Positions 1-8,782 are shown, counted from the stretch's first letter. The stretch is DNA of 33,722 nucleotides from Paracoccaceae bacterium (GCA_021648225.1 JAKITE010000016.1:1-33722), one strand, 5' to 3'. A program made the numbers and translations. The notes: generated by a model not told the origin, from the letters alone.

Positions 1-999
1 ACGCCGGACCTGCCTTTTGTGGTGCGGTTAAAAGCACCTAAAACCGGCGAAACCGTGATTGAGGACCAGGTTCAGGGCAAGATTTCCTGGAAAAACGAAA
101 CTCTGGATGATCTGGTTTTGCTGCGCTCGGACGGCACGCCAACCTATATGCTGGCGGTGGTGGTTGATGACCATGATATGGCGGTCACCCATGTTATTCG
201 CGGCGATGATCACCTGACCAATGCCGCGCGCCAAGCCCTGATTTACCAAGCCATGGGCTGGGATATTCCGGTTTTTGCCCATGTGCCGATGATTCACGGC
301 GATGATGGCAAAAAACTGTCCAAGCGCCACGGCGCGCTCGGGGTCGAGGAATATCGTGATATGGGCTATCCGGCCTGTGCCATGCGCAATTATCTGGCGC
401 GACTGGGCTGGAGCCATGGTAACGATGAATTTTTCACCACCGAACAGGCGATTGAATGGTTCGGGTTCAAATCCATGGGTAAATCCCCTGCGCGATTTGA
501 TTTCAAAAAGCTTGGCAATCTTTCTGGCCAGCATATTCGCGCCATGGATAATGCGGTTTTAACCGAGGAAATCGCCGATTATGTTGCATCGCAGCAACAG
601 CCATTGCTAACTGAAGCCCAGAAAACACTTTTTCAGGATAATATGGATATGTTAAAGGCCCGCGCAAAGATATTCCCCGAACTTCTTGAAATGGCGCATT
701 TTTTCATGTCTGAACGCCCCTTTAAGCCCGATGCAAAAGCCGCACCGCTGCTTAATACGGTATCCCGTGGTATGCTGAATCGTTTGACTTCGCGGTTGCG
801 AGATGTTACGTGGGACACAGAATTTCTAGAGGCTGAAATTCGTGATTTTGCCCAAGCCGAAGACATGAAACTTGGCCAAATCGCACAGCCTCTGCGGGCT
901 GCCCTTACGGGGCGCACCGTGTCACCCAGCGTTTTTGACATGATGGTCACGCTGGGCAGGCAAGAAACAATCGCCCGGTTAGAGGATGTCTCTACCTGA
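1..999 (+). CDS. gltX: Glutamate--tRNA ligase, 3' part (5' end outside window)
   Basis: Class I aminoacyl-tRNA synthetase that charges tRNA-Glu with glutamate in the cytoplasm. The frame is open from the first base (reading T-P-D-L-P-F-V-V-R), so the gene starts upstream and the GTG at 19 is not a true start. About 332 residues are present of a family total near 440-470. The KMSKS-type loop is seen as KKLSKRHG at positions 310-333, preceded by the typical RGDDHLTNAARQ segment of the catalytic domain. The C-terminal half is the helical anticodon-binding domain. The HIGH motif lies outside the window. Many alphaproteobacteria carry two GltX paralogues, one of which may be a non-discriminating enzyme; which one this is cannot be told here. 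It is followed 89 bases later by gltA on the same strand. Confidence 0.96.
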   Translation, partial: TPDLPFVVRLKAPKTGETVIEDQVQGKISWKNETLDDLVLLRSDGTPTYMLAVVVDDHDMAVTHVIRGDDHLTNAARQALIYQAMGWDIPVFAHVPMIHGDDGKKLSKRHGALGVEEYRDMGYPACAMRNYLARLGWSHGNDEFFTTEQAIEWFGFKSMGKSPARFDFKKLGNLSGQHIRAMDNAVLTEEIADYVASQQQPLLTEAQKTLFQDNMDMLKARAKIFPELLEMAHFFMSERPFKPDAKAAPLLNTVSRGMLNRLTSRLRDVTWDTEFLEAEIRDFAQAEDMKLGQIAQPLRAALTGRTVSPSVFDMMVTLGRQETIARLEDVST

Positions 1000-1038
1000 A
1001 AACACGCGGTTTGCCGTTAGTGTCTGATCGGGCCTGTC

Positions 1039-1073
1039 GCGGTTAACACCGCAAAAGAACAGCGCGAAAGCGC
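1039..1073 (+). promoter_or_regulatory. Two small hairpins in the gltA leader
   Basis: Two perfect inverted repeats lie directly upstream of gltA. The first is GCGGT-TAAC-ACCGC at 1039-1052. The second is GCGC-GAAA-GCGC at 1062-1073, which would form a stem capped by a GNRA tetraloop. The Shine-Dalgarno-like GGAAAGG follows the second hairpin, ahead of ATG 1089. No run of T follows either stem, so they are not intrinsic terminators. Function is unknown; an mRNA-stability or translation role is inference. Confidence 0.4.
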
Positions 1074-1088
1074 GGGAAAGGTCAAAAT

Positions 1089-2387
1089 ATGACGCATGAC
1101 GTAAAATCCACAGCAAAACTGTCCCTTGATGGCAAAGAATTTGATTTACCGGTTTATTCCCCAAGTGTGGGGCCGGATGTGGTCGACATTTCAAAGCTTT
1201 ACGCGCAGGCGGATGTGTTTACCTATGACCCGGGCTTTACCTCTACCGCGGCATGTGATTCCGCGATTACGTTTATTGACGGGGCCAAAGGCGAATTGCT
1301 GTATCGCGGTTATCCCATTGACCAGCTTGCCGAAAAATCCCATTTTCTTGAGGTGTGTTACCTGCTGCTTTATGGCGAATTACCCGATGCTGCAAAATTG
1401 ACCGATTTTGTGCAGCGCGTCACGCGCCATACCATGCTGCATGACCAAATGGGCCATTTTTTCCGTGGCTTTCGTCGAGATGCGCATCCGATGGCTATTG
1501 TTTGTGGTGTGGTTGGGGCTTTGTCGTCGTTTTATCACGATTCGACCGATATCAATGACCCCGAGCAACGCGAGATTGCCTCGATCCGGCTTATTGCCAA
1601 AATCCCGACCATCACCGCTTGGGCTTATAAATATTCCATTGGCCAGCCGTTTGTTTATCCGCAGAATGATCTGGATTATGCGTCCAATTTCCTGAACATG
1701 TGTTTTGCAGTGCCTGCCGAACCTTATGTGGTTGACCCGATTCTTTCCCGCGCCATGGACCGGATTTTTACGCTGCATGCGGATCATGAACAAAACGCAT
1801 CCACCTCGACCGTGCGGCTTGCCGGTTCTTCGGGGGCCAATCCGTTTGCCTGTATTGCAGCCGGTGTTGCCTGCCTTTGGGGGCCGGCCCATGGCGGTGC
1901 AAACGAGGCTGCGTTAAGCATGTTGCGCGAAATCGGCACCGTGGACCGCATTCCTGAATATATCGCCCGCGCCAAAGATAAATCTGATCCGTTCCGCCTG
2001 ATGGGCTTTGGCCACCGCGTTTACAAAAACTTTGACCCCCGCGCCAAGGTAATGAAAGAATCGGCTGACGAAGTGCTGGCCCTGCTGGGGGTTGAAAATA
2101 ATCCGACCCTGCAAGTGGCCAAGGAATTGGAACGTATTGCGCTTAATGACCCTTATTTCATTGAGAAAAAACTGTATCCGAATGTGGATTTCTATTCCGG
2201 TATTATTCTGGATGCGATGGGGTTCCCGACCTCGATGTTCACGCCGATTTTTGCATTGGCGCGCACCGTGGGCTGGATTGCCCAGTGGAAAGAAATGATT
2301 TCCGACCCGACCCAGAAAATCGGCCGCCCGCGCCAGCTATATACCGGCGAGACCTTCCGCGATTATGTGGATGTAGAAAACCGCTAG
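1089..2387 (+). CDS. gltA: Citrate synthase (type II, hexameric-type)
   Basis: Condenses oxaloacetate and acetyl-CoA to citrate, the entry step of the TCA cycle; cytoplasmic. The protein has 432 residues, normal for the type II bacterial enzyme. The three catalytic residues can be placed: His268 in WGPAHGGAN, His309 in GFGHRVYKNFDPRAK, and Asp367 in the VDFYSGI segment, which match His264, His305 and Asp362 of the E. coli enzyme in spacing. The N-terminal beta-rich domain typical of Gram-negative citrate synthases is present (residues about 10-60). ATG 1089 is preceded by GGAAAGG at good spacing. The 89-base gap to gltX could carry its own promoter, but I see no clear -35/-10 pair. A nested palindrome and a strong terminator follow the stop. 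Confidence 0.98.
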   Translation: MTHDVKSTAKLSLDGKEFDLPVYSPSVGPDVVDISKLYAQADVFTYDPGFTSTAACDSAITFIDGAKGELLYRGYPIDQLAEKSHFLEVCYLLLYGELPDAAKLTDFVQRVTRHTMLHDQMGHFFRGFRRDAHPMAIVCGVVGALSSFYHDSTDINDPEQREIASIRLIAKIPTITAWAYKYSIGQPFVYPQNDLDYASNFLNMCFAVPAEPYVVDPILSRAMDRIFTLHADHEQNASTSTVRLAGSSGANPFACIAAGVACLWGPAHGGANEAALSMLREIGTVDRIPEYIARAKDKSDPFRLMGFGHRVYKNFDPRAKVMKESADEVLALLGVENNPTLQVAKELERIALNDPYFIEKKLYPNVDFYSGIILDAMGFPTSMFTPIFALARTVGWIAQWKEMISDPTQKIGRPRQLYTGETFRDYVDVENR

Positions 2388-2397
2388 TATCAAAATG

Positions 2398-2491
2398 GCG
2401 TTTCCAGTTCATATTGAATCGCAATTCACTGCCTTTCGCTTTGCTCAAACGCGAATTGCGATGAATCTTTTTCAACAAGAACTGGAAACGC
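2398..2491. repeat. Large nested inverted repeat after gltA
   Basis: An outer perfect 13-base arm at 2398-2410 (GCGTTTCCAGTTC) has its exact complement at 2479-2491. Inside it a second perfect 10-base pair (ATCGCAATTC at 2418-2427 and GAATTGCGAT at 2453-2462) encloses a loop of about 25 bases. Further pairing (TTGAA 2414-2418 with TTCAA 2471-2475) is possible as an alternative. A GAATC (GANTC) site lies on each side, at 2416 and 2463. The element sits between the gltA stop and the real terminator, so it would be transcribed with gltA. It may be a mobile palindromic repeat, an mRNA 3'-end stabiliser or a processed RNA; sequence alone does not decide. Confidence 0.7.
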
Positions 2492-2494
2492 TTT

Positions 2495-2524
2495 AACGCC
2501 GGGGCCAGACCCCGGCGTTTTTAT
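2495..2524 (+). terminator. Rho-independent terminator of gltA
   Basis: A perfect 10-base stem, AACGCCGGGG (2495-2504) with CCCCGGCGTT (2510-2519), encloses the loop CCAGA and is followed by a T-rich tail (2518-2524). It lies against the stop of the convergent lpxB at 2521-2523, so the hairpin could also help end lpxB transcripts, although the minus-strand side has only a short T run. Confidence 0.9.
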
Positions 2525-3705
2525 TTCAACTGTGCCAAAACCGATTTTGCCGCCCGCAGCCCCGGGTCTTCACCGCCCCGTCCCAGCGCATCAATCGCCT
2601 GCTGGCCGATGGCAATCTGATTTTCCCGCGCAGTTTGATCTTGCAACAGGTTCAGCATTTCGCGGCTCAGGTTATCGGCATTGCACGCTGCTGAATGAAA
2701 TTCCGGCACGGCTTTGGTTTCGGTTAGCAAATTCACCAGCGTAAAGGATGGTGCCAGCATGGCGCGTTGCATGATCCATGCCGAAACCGGATTAACCTTA
2801 TAACCAATCACCATCGGCACCCCTGCGGCGGCTAGTTCTATTGAAACGGTGCCGGATGCTGCCAAAGCCAGTTCCGATGCAGCAAAACAAATACGTTTCT
2901 GTTTGGCGGCTTCGTCGGGTGAAATACCCTCGGGGTTAAGCAAAATGACGTTTAGGCCAGCGGTTTCAAGCTGCGCCTTAAGCGGTTCAGCCACATGTTG
3001 AGACGCAATCGGGATAGCAAATCTGACATTTGGCACCTGTTTTTGCACCCTTAGGGCGGTTTCAAAAAAGATCGGCGACAGGCGTTTTATTTCGCTGCTT
3101 CTTGACCCGGGCAAAATGGTGATCAACCGGTCATCACCACCCAGCCCATGGGTTTCGCGAAACTCCAGAATTTCGGCTTTTGAAGGTTGCTGTTCTGCCA
3201 CCACCGGATGGCCGACAAAATCACAGCTCATACCCGCAGCCTGCATATAGGGGGGTTCAAAGGGCAGCAATGCCAGCACATGATCAACATGTGCCGCCAT
3301 TTCCCTGGCGCGTTTTGGCCGCCATGCCCAGACCGATGGTGCCACATAATGCACCGCTGGCGCCGTGATTTTACCGCGCACCGCAGCCGCCAGCCGCAGG
3401 CAAAAACCGGGGCTGTCGATGGTGATCAGAATATCGGGTTTGGCGGTAATAACCGAATCAACAGTTTGGTTCAGGCGGCGTTTCAGCTGCCGGTATTTTG
3501 GAATTATTTCCAGCAATCCAAACAGCGATAATTCATGTATCGGAAAATTGCTGACCAAGCCTTGCGCCTGCATCAAAGGGCCACCAACCCCGATAAAATT
3601 GATTTTCCCGTCATAGGTTTGCACCAGCCCCGCCATCAAAGCCGCCCCCAGACGATCACCCGAGGCTTCGCCCGCAACTAAAAATACCGTCAGGCTTTCG
3701 GCCAT
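2521..3705 (-). CDS. lpxB: Lipid-A-disaccharide synthase
   Basis: Family GT19 glycosyltransferase that joins UDP-2,3-diacylglucosamine and lipid X to make the lipid A disaccharide at the cytoplasmic face of the inner membrane. It has 394 residues, the usual length. Diagnostic segments are GEASGDRLGAALM near the N-terminus, VAPSVWAWRPKRA in the first domain, and ILPGSRSSEI plus ASGTVSIELAAAGVPMVIGYK in the nucleotide-sugar-binding second domain. Its ATG overlaps the lpxI stop by one base (TAATG), so the two are translationally coupled. It is the last gene of the long minus-strand envelope operon and converges on gltA. Confidence 0.97.
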   Translation of the reverse strand: MAESLTVFLVAGEASGDRLGAALMAGLVQTYDGKINFIGVGGPLMQAQGLVSNFPIHELSLFGLLEIIPKYRQLKRRLNQTVDSVITAKPDILITIDSPGFCLRLAAAVRGKITAPAVHYVAPSVWAWRPKRAREMAAHVDHVLALLPFEPPYMQAAGMSCDFVGHPVVAEQQPSKAEILEFRETHGLGGDDRLITILPGSRSSEIKRLSPIFFETALRVQKQVPNVRFAIPIASQHVAEPLKAQLETAGLNVILLNPEGISPDEAAKQKRICFAASELALAASGTVSIELAAAGVPMVIGYKVNPVSAWIMQRAMLAPSFTLVNLLTETKAVPEFHSAACNADNLSREMLNLLQDQTARENQIAIGQQAIDALGRGGEDPGLRAAKSVLAQLK

Positions 3706-4547
3706 TATTCCGGCCTACCAAGCAAAAACAGCCCCAGATCATCCGCCGCTGCAATGGTTTCATCCAACCCCAGAATAAGCGCGCCACCCGCCTGCACAAC
3801 CACGCCTGCCAATCCGGCTTTGGCGGCCAGCGCAAACGTATCCGGCCCGATTGCCGGAAGATCGGTGCGCCAATCCTGCCCCGGCTTGGGGGCTTTTAGC
3901 AAAATGCCTTTGGCACCATTTTTATCGGGCAAACGGTGCGGGTTTGCGGCCACGAATTGCAACATGGCGTCAGTGCCCTGAATGCTTTCCAGCCCCAGAC
4001 AAATGCCTTGGGCCACCACCGCGCCCTGCCCTACATCCGCGTGGCCAAGTGCTGTGACAATTTCAATGGCGCGCGAAATATCGCTTTGGTCCTCGTCCGA
4101 GGGGCTGGCTTTGGTCAGCACACCGCTTGGGGCCAGCAGTGATTCCAGCAAATGATGTGCCCCGACCACGTTAAAGCCCTCGGCCTCGAACAAGGCGGCA
4201 ACCACCGACAGGGTATCGCCATCGCCTTTTTTCAAGGCATTCATTACCACCGGTGCCAGCCGCAATCCGGTGGAATCAAAGCGCAAAGGGTTAAGCTGTG
4301 GCCGCCCCATGCCCCCCGCCATGGTGATCTGGCTAACGCCGGCTTTGCGCAATGCTTTGAACAAACGGCCCGGCTTTTCGAAAATAGCAGGCTGAACCGG
4401 ATGGTTTTTGGCCCAATCGGGCGAAATGCCTTCAAATAAAACAATGACATAGGGCAGATCGAGGCGAATGCATTCTTCGGTTAGCAAGCGCGGCAAAACC
4501 CCGTTACCGGCAATAATTGCAATTTTGCCCTTTGGGTCAAATGCCAT
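3705..4547 (-). CDS. lpxI: UDP-2,3-diacylglucosamine pyrophosphatase LpxI (DUF1009)
   Basis: Hydrolyses UDP-2,3-diacylglucosamine to lipid X and UMP, the step done by LpxH in E. coli; most alphaproteobacteria use the unrelated LpxI. The 280 residues match the LpxI length. The N-terminus (KGKIAIIAGNGVLPRLL) and the later GGMGRPQLNPLRFDSTG and KAPKPGQDWRTDLPAIGPDT segments are typical of the family, the last being in the C-terminal catalytic domain. ATG at 4545-4547 abuts the lpxA stop, and AAGGA lies about seven bases upstream. Position between lpxA and lpxB fits its pathway role. Confidence 0.95.
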   Translation of the reverse strand: MAFDPKGKIAIIAGNGVLPRLLTEECIRLDLPYVIVLFEGISPDWAKNHPVQPAIFEKPGRLFKALRKAGVSQITMAGGMGRPQLNPLRFDSTGLRLAPVVMNALKKGDGDTLSVVAALFEAEGFNVVGAHHLLESLLAPSGVLTKASPSDEDQSDISRAIEIVTALGHADVGQGAVVAQGICLGLESIQGTDAMLQFVAANPHRLPDKNGAKGILLKAPKPGQDWRTDLPAIGPDTFALAAKAGLAGVVVQAGGALILGLDETIAAADDLGLFLLGRPE

Positions 4548-5357
4548 TTATTTTTCCTTGGGGGTGCAAAAAGAACGGTTGGTTTCACCCAGAATAAACG
4601 TGGTGATTTCCTGAATTGCCGGAATATCAGCGCTTGCCGCCTGCACCTTTTCGGCGCGGGATTTCAAATTATCACTGCCATCAAAAATATCCGAAAACGC
4701 AGCGCGCAAAGCATGGATTTGACTGCGCTCCATACCCGCACGTTTCAGGCCAATCAGGTTCAGCCCCGCCAAACCGGCCCGTTCGGAAACCACAGATCCA
4801 TAGGGGATAACATCTGCTGTCACCATACAAAGCGCACCGATAATGGCGGATTTTCCAATGCGGCAATGTTGATGCACACCAACCATACCGCCCAAAATCG
4901 CGCTGTCACCAATGCTGACATGACCGGCAAGCGACACATGATTGGCCATCACAACCTTGTTGCCGACATGGCAATCATGGCCCACATGGCTGCCCAGCAT
5001 CAGCAGACAATCATCGCCAATCACCGTAATACCACCGCCGCCCAGCGTGCCCGGATTGATCGAAACGCTTTCGCGGATCATGTTGCGTTTGCCAATCCGC
5101 AAACGGGTTTTTTCGCCGTCAAATTTCAAATCCTGGGGCTGCGAACCAACCGAGGCAAATTGCCAAATAGTGGTGTCATCGCCAATTTCAGTGTTGCCCT
5201 CAACCACAACATGGCTGCGCAGGGTTACGTTCTGGCCCAGCGTAACCTCTGGGCCAACCATGCAAAACGCACCGATAAAACAGCCGGCGCCAATTCGGGC
5301 GCCTTGTTCGATAATCGCGGTTTTGTGAATATTTGCGGTTGGGTCAATCGCCATCAT
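4548..5357 (-). CDS. lpxA: Acyl-ACP--UDP-N-acetylglucosamine O-acyltransferase
   Basis: Catalyses the first step of lipid A synthesis, moving a 3-hydroxyacyl chain from ACP to the 3-OH of UDP-GlcNAc. The protein (269 residues from the first Met) shows left-handed beta-helix hexapeptide repeats from about residue 8 to 190, then a helical C-terminus. The active-site segment GSHVGHDCHVGN carries His124 and His127, the counterparts of His122 and the catalytic His125 of E. coli LpxA. GMVGVHQHCRIG corresponds to the conserved GMTAVHQF segment. Two ATG codons in a row (5355 and 5352 on the minus strand) follow directly on the fabZ stop; either may be used. Chain-length preference cannot be read safely from the sequence. 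Confidence 0.97.
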   Translation of the reverse strand: MMAIDPTANIHKTAIIEQGARIGAGCFIGAFCMVGPEVTLGQNVTLRSHVVVEGNTEIGDDTTIWQFASVGSQPQDLKFDGEKTRLRIGKRNMIRESVSINPGTLGGGGITVIGDDCLLMLGSHVGHDCHVGNKVVMANHVSLAGHVSIGDSAILGGMVGVHQHCRIGKSAIIGALCMVTADVIPYGSVVSERAGLAGLNLIGLKRAGMERSQIHALRAAFSDIFDGSDNLKSRAEKVQAASADIPAIQEITTFILGETNRSFCTPKEK

Positions 5358-5834
5358 TTATTGGTCTTTGGGCACGATTAGCATTGCCGAAAATTCGCTT
5401 TCGGCAACGATTTTACCATCAACCTTGCCTTCGCCCCAGAACTTCCAGACCTTGCCACGATGGCGCAATACTGTGACATGCAATTCCAGAATATCGCCGG
5501 GTTCAACCAGTTTACGAAACTTGGTTTTATCCATCGACATGAAATAAACCAACGGTTCGACCTCAGCCAGATCAAGGGTTTTTACCACCAATGCCGATGC
5601 GGATTGGGCCATGGCCTCGATAATCAGCACCCCGGGAAACACCGGTTTGCTAGGGAAATGGCCTTGGAAAATCTGTTCATTCACCGAAATATTCTTGATG
5701 CCAATCGCACTTTTTCCCAGCACCACGTCTTTCATTTTGTCAATAAACAGAAACGGAAACCGATGCGGAATCAGGGTTTTGACCTGATGGATATCCAGAT
5801 CAAAAGGGGTTTGGTCGTATTCTACGTCAGCCAT
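5358..5834 (-). CDS. fabZ: 3-hydroxyacyl-ACP dehydratase FabZ
   Basis: Dehydrates 3-hydroxyacyl-ACP to trans-2-enoyl-ACP in type II fatty acid synthesis, and so competes with LpxA for 3-hydroxyacyl-ACP. The 158 residues form a single hot-dog fold. The catalytic pair is His59 in GHFP and Glu73 in LIIEAMAQSA. The stop abuts the lpxA start. In many Proteobacteria lpxD lies immediately upstream; here the upstream neighbour is the skp-like gene, 12 bases away. Confidence 0.97.
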   Translation of the reverse strand: MADVEYDQTPFDLDIHQVKTLIPHRFPFLFIDKMKDVVLGKSAIGIKNISVNEQIFQGHFPSKPVFPGVLIIEAMAQSASALVVKTLDLAEVEPLVYFMSMDKTKFRKLVEPGDILELHVTVLRHRGKVWKFWGEGKVDGKIVAESEFSAMLIVPKDQ

Positions 5835-5846
5835 ATTTCTTCCTGT

Positions 5847-6398
5847 TTAGTTGCCCAGATCTATCATATCGGGGTTTTCTTCGTATGCTGCATCCAGCAA
5901 GGCAATTGTTTCTTGGGTTATATCCAGATTCTTGTCAAATAACAGCACTGATCGACGTTCAAATATGGCGGATGCGCCAAATTTTTGCATCATTTCCGCC
6001 AATTGCGGCCCGATGAATTGAAAAAATGCCCGACGGCGGCTTTCGACCCGTGCCAGTTGTGCGGCGTCTATGGCATTTTGCGAGGCCCGTGCTGCTTCGG
6101 CTTTGTCGTTGAATGCATCAGCCAAAACCCTGAATTCCTCGTTTGTCAGGGTGGGTCTTTGCCGGGTTAATTCGGCCTCTTCGGCCTCTAATTCCCGGGT
6201 GACAAGATGCGCGGCCTCAAGAATTGCGGCCTGTTCGGATTGTTCCAGTTGCAAAATTGCCTGCCCGAGTTTTGATCGGGTTAACAATGATGGCTGGTCC
6301 AGAATCAATATGCTGCCGGAACGCAGGGTTTGAAACTGCGCCACGCTGACAGAGCCATAAAGGCTAAGCAATGTAATAAGAATAACCCGAAAAATCAT
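5847..6398 (-). CDS. skp: Periplasmic OmpH/Skp-family chaperone
   Basis: Skp-type holdase that keeps unfolded outer-membrane proteins soluble in the periplasm before delivery to BamA. The 183-residue protein begins with a signal peptide (hydrophobic residues 3-19, likely cleavage after SVA before QFQ). The region of about residues 45-120 is strongly helical and charged (Glu, Ala, Arg, Gln), consistent with the tentacle-like coiled coils of the family, and a short beta-forming segment precedes it (GSILILDQ). Sequence identity to E. coli Skp is low, so the call rests on architecture and on its position directly after bamA. AGGA precedes the ATG. Confidence 0.88.
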   Translation of the reverse strand: MIFRVILITLLSLYGSVSVAQFQTLRSGSILILDQPSLLTRSKLGQAILQLEQSEQAAILEAAHLVTRELEAEEAELTRQRPTLTNEEFRVLADAFNDKAEAARASQNAIDAAQLARVESRRRAFFQFIGPQLAEMMQKFGASAIFERRSVLLFDKNLDITQETIALLDAAYEENPDMIDLGN

Positions 6399-6409
6399 GC
6401 TATCCTCGG

Positions 6410-8737
6410 CTAGAATCCGGTTTTAACGGTCACGCTAAAGGTTTGGGTTTCATCCCCTGCGACGCTCAGGAACGGATTGGACCAGTTAAATACCAAGGGT
6501 CCGATCGGGGTATTCCAGTAAAGCGCAACCCCCGCCGTGGCGCGCAACTGCGCCGATGTGTCAATCAGGCCGCTATTGCCAACCGGTGCGCCATCCATGC
6601 CCCAAACCGAACCGGCGTCAAGGAATACACCGCCGCGAATGCCCAGATCTTCGGGCAGGCCCAGCGGGAAAGAGGCATCAAGCCGCGCCACCGCGTAGAA
6701 GTTACCGCCAAGTGAATCATTCACCAACAGCCCGTCATTATCGCGTGGTCCAAGACCGCCAACCGAGAAACCACGGAAGCTTTGCCCACCAAGGAAAAAC
6801 CGGTCGGTAATGCGGGAATCGCTGCCATCCAGCATAAACATTGCCCCGCCTTCAAGATCGGCAGACAGGATCATGGCTTCGTCAAACAGGTTGAAATAGC
6901 CCTTTAACCGCGCGGTAGTTTTTGAAAACTGGGTGCTGCCGCCAAGGCCTGCATATTCGGTATTCAGCCGCAAAATATAACCGCTGGTCGGGTCGAACGA
7001 GGAATCGCGTTTATCCATGGTAAAACCAAAGGAAATCGCCGAGGTAACTTCCGTGCTTTCAACAATCAGGATCGAAGTATCCGGCGTGGTATCGCGAATT
7101 TCAACACTGGTAAGCCGGTAACCGATTGTCGCCCGTGAATCTTCGCCCAAGGGAAATGACATTTTGGGTTCCAGCCCGATAGAGGTGGTCTGATACGAAG
7201 ATTCGCTGCGATCCGCCGAGCGGTAATACACATCGAATCCGACCGATAAATCACGGTCAAACAAGGCGGGTTCGGTAAAGCCAAAGCTGATAGATTGCGA
7301 GGCTTGGCCATAATCAACCGAAAACGCAAACCGTTGTCCGCGCCCGAGAAAGTTTCTTTCGGTAATGCTGAAATTTGCAGATAAGCCTGAATCGGTGGAA
7401 AAACCTGCGCCAAAATTGAATGATCCGGTCGAGGTGTCCTCGACATCGACCTCAATAATCGCGGTTTCGGCTGTGGCGCCTTCGCGCACCCGCACCGACA
7501 AGTTGGAAAAGAACCGCAAACGGCGCAATGCGGCCTCGGCTTCGCGCATTTTGCGCGGGTTAAAGGCATCACCCTCGGCCATATCGAATTCGCGCCGGAT
7601 CACCCGGTCAAGGGTTTGGGAATTGCCGCGAATATCAATGCGTTCCACATAAAGCCGCTGGCCGTTTACCAGCATAAAATTAATATCAATGGTGCCGTCG
7701 GATTCATTTTTGGTTACCCGTGGCACTGCGCGTAAAAATGGCAGGCCCAAGCGGGTTGCCTCGGCCTCGATCGCGTCTATGGCGTCTTCGACCTTGGAAG
7801 CCTTGTAAATTCGCCCTGCCCGTATCCGCACCAGCCGTTCAAATTGGGCAGCATCAACACCGGCCAGTTCGGTGGAAACAGAGGTATTGCCAAAATCGTA
7901 AGAAGCACCCTCGTTTACCGAATAGGTCAGGAAAAATCCGTCGCGATCCAGCGCAAATTCCGACAGGCTGGAGCGCACGTCAACATCCACATAGCCACGG
8001 TCGCGGTAAAATTCCAACAAGGCCGCACGGTCGGCATTGGCGCGTTCAATGCTGAAATTATCGGAATTATACAGGAAATTCAGAAAACCGGATTCGCTGG
8101 TTGGAATAACCCGCCGCAAACGCCGGTCGGAAAATTGCGAATTGCCGACAAAATTGACGCTTTCAACACGATTTACCCGACCTTCGGTGACCTCAAAAAC
8201 CAGATTGGCACGGCCATCGGGCAGTTGAATAATAACGGGGGTGACCTGCGCGGTAAACTGGGCAGACTGGGTGTAAAGCTGGGCAATTTTACGCGCATCT
8301 GATTCGATGGTGGCACGGTCCAGCGGCCGGCGGGCCTGCGAGGTTACCAAGCCGGCCAGCTCTGCGTCGGAAAAGCTGCGATTGCCCTCAAAATTGACAA
8401 TGCCAATGGTCTGGTTTTCAACCACCGTGATGATCAAACGGCCGGCAGCAGCGCGAATATCAACATCGGCAAACAGGCCGGATGCGTAAAGGCGGCGCAA
8501 GGCTTCGTTAATATCGGCGGCGCTAAGGTTTTGGGTCAGATCAATGCCCGAAAACGCAATTACGGTTTCGCCGGGCAGGGTTTGATTGCCAACCACCAGA
8601 ATGGCAGAGAATCGCCCCGAAACCTGTGCAGATGCAATTGACGGAATTGTGGTGATGGCAATACTTGCCGCCAGTCCTAAATAAATAGAGGTTAATAAAG
8701 GCTTTAGAGGATTTTCTTTAACCAATTTTGCACACAT
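6410..8737 (-). CDS. bamA: Outer-membrane protein assembly factor BamA
   Basis: Core of the beta-barrel assembly machine, which folds and inserts outer-membrane proteins. The 775-residue precursor has a long signal peptide ending at about residue 38 (ASA before QVSG), five POTRA domains (roughly 40-437; for example VVENQTIGIVNFEGNRSF and VERIDIRGNSQTLDRVIRREF) and a C-terminal 16-strand barrel with the lid-loop type segment FRGF (GGQSFRGFSVGG). The final residues TVKTGF end in Phe, as expected of a Bam beta-signal. It sits between rseP and the skp-like gene, the usual order. AAGGCGG lies before ATG 8735-8737. Confidence 0.97.
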   Translation of the reverse strand: MCAKLVKENPLKPLLTSIYLGLAASIAITTIPSIASAQVSGRFSAILVVGNQTLPGETVIAFSGIDLTQNLSAADINEALRRLYASGLFADVDIRAAAGRLIITVVENQTIGIVNFEGNRSFSDAELAGLVTSQARRPLDRATIESDARKIAQLYTQSAQFTAQVTPVIIQLPDGRANLVFEVTEGRVNRVESVNFVGNSQFSDRRLRRVIPTSESGFLNFLYNSDNFSIERANADRAALLEFYRDRGYVDVDVRSSLSEFALDRDGFFLTYSVNEGASYDFGNTSVSTELAGVDAAQFERLVRIRAGRIYKASKVEDAIDAIEAEATRLGLPFLRAVPRVTKNESDGTIDINFMLVNGQRLYVERIDIRGNSQTLDRVIRREFDMAEGDAFNPRKMREAEAALRRLRFFSNLSVRVREGATAETAIIEVDVEDTSTGSFNFGAGFSTDSGLSANFSITERNFLGRGQRFAFSVDYGQASQSISFGFTEPALFDRDLSVGFDVYYRSADRSESSYQTTSIGLEPKMSFPLGEDSRATIGYRLTSVEIRDTTPDTSILIVESTEVTSAISFGFTMDKRDSSFDPTSGYILRLNTEYAGLGGSTQFSKTTARLKGYFNLFDEAMILSADLEGGAMFMLDGSDSRITDRFFLGGQSFRGFSVGGLGPRDNDGLLVNDSLGGNFYAVARLDASFPLGLPEDLGIRGGVFLDAGSVWGMDGAPVGNSGLIDTSAQLRATAGVALYWNTPIGPLVFNWSNPFLSVAGDETQTFSVTVKTGF

Positions 8738-8782
8738 AATATTCCGCCTTGTTGCATCTCGCCGGATTTTTCCGGTCGATAT

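Noticed and set aside
28..534. 168-residue minus-strand open frame inside gltX
   Set aside because: Shadow of the conserved gltX catalytic core; no ribosome-binding site and no domain.
4713..5381. 222-residue open frame on the plus strand, antisense to lpxA and fabZ
   Set aside because: It lies fully over lpxA, whose repeats and motifs are unmistakable. The translation is a Asn/His-rich mirror of the hexapeptide repeats and matches no family I know.
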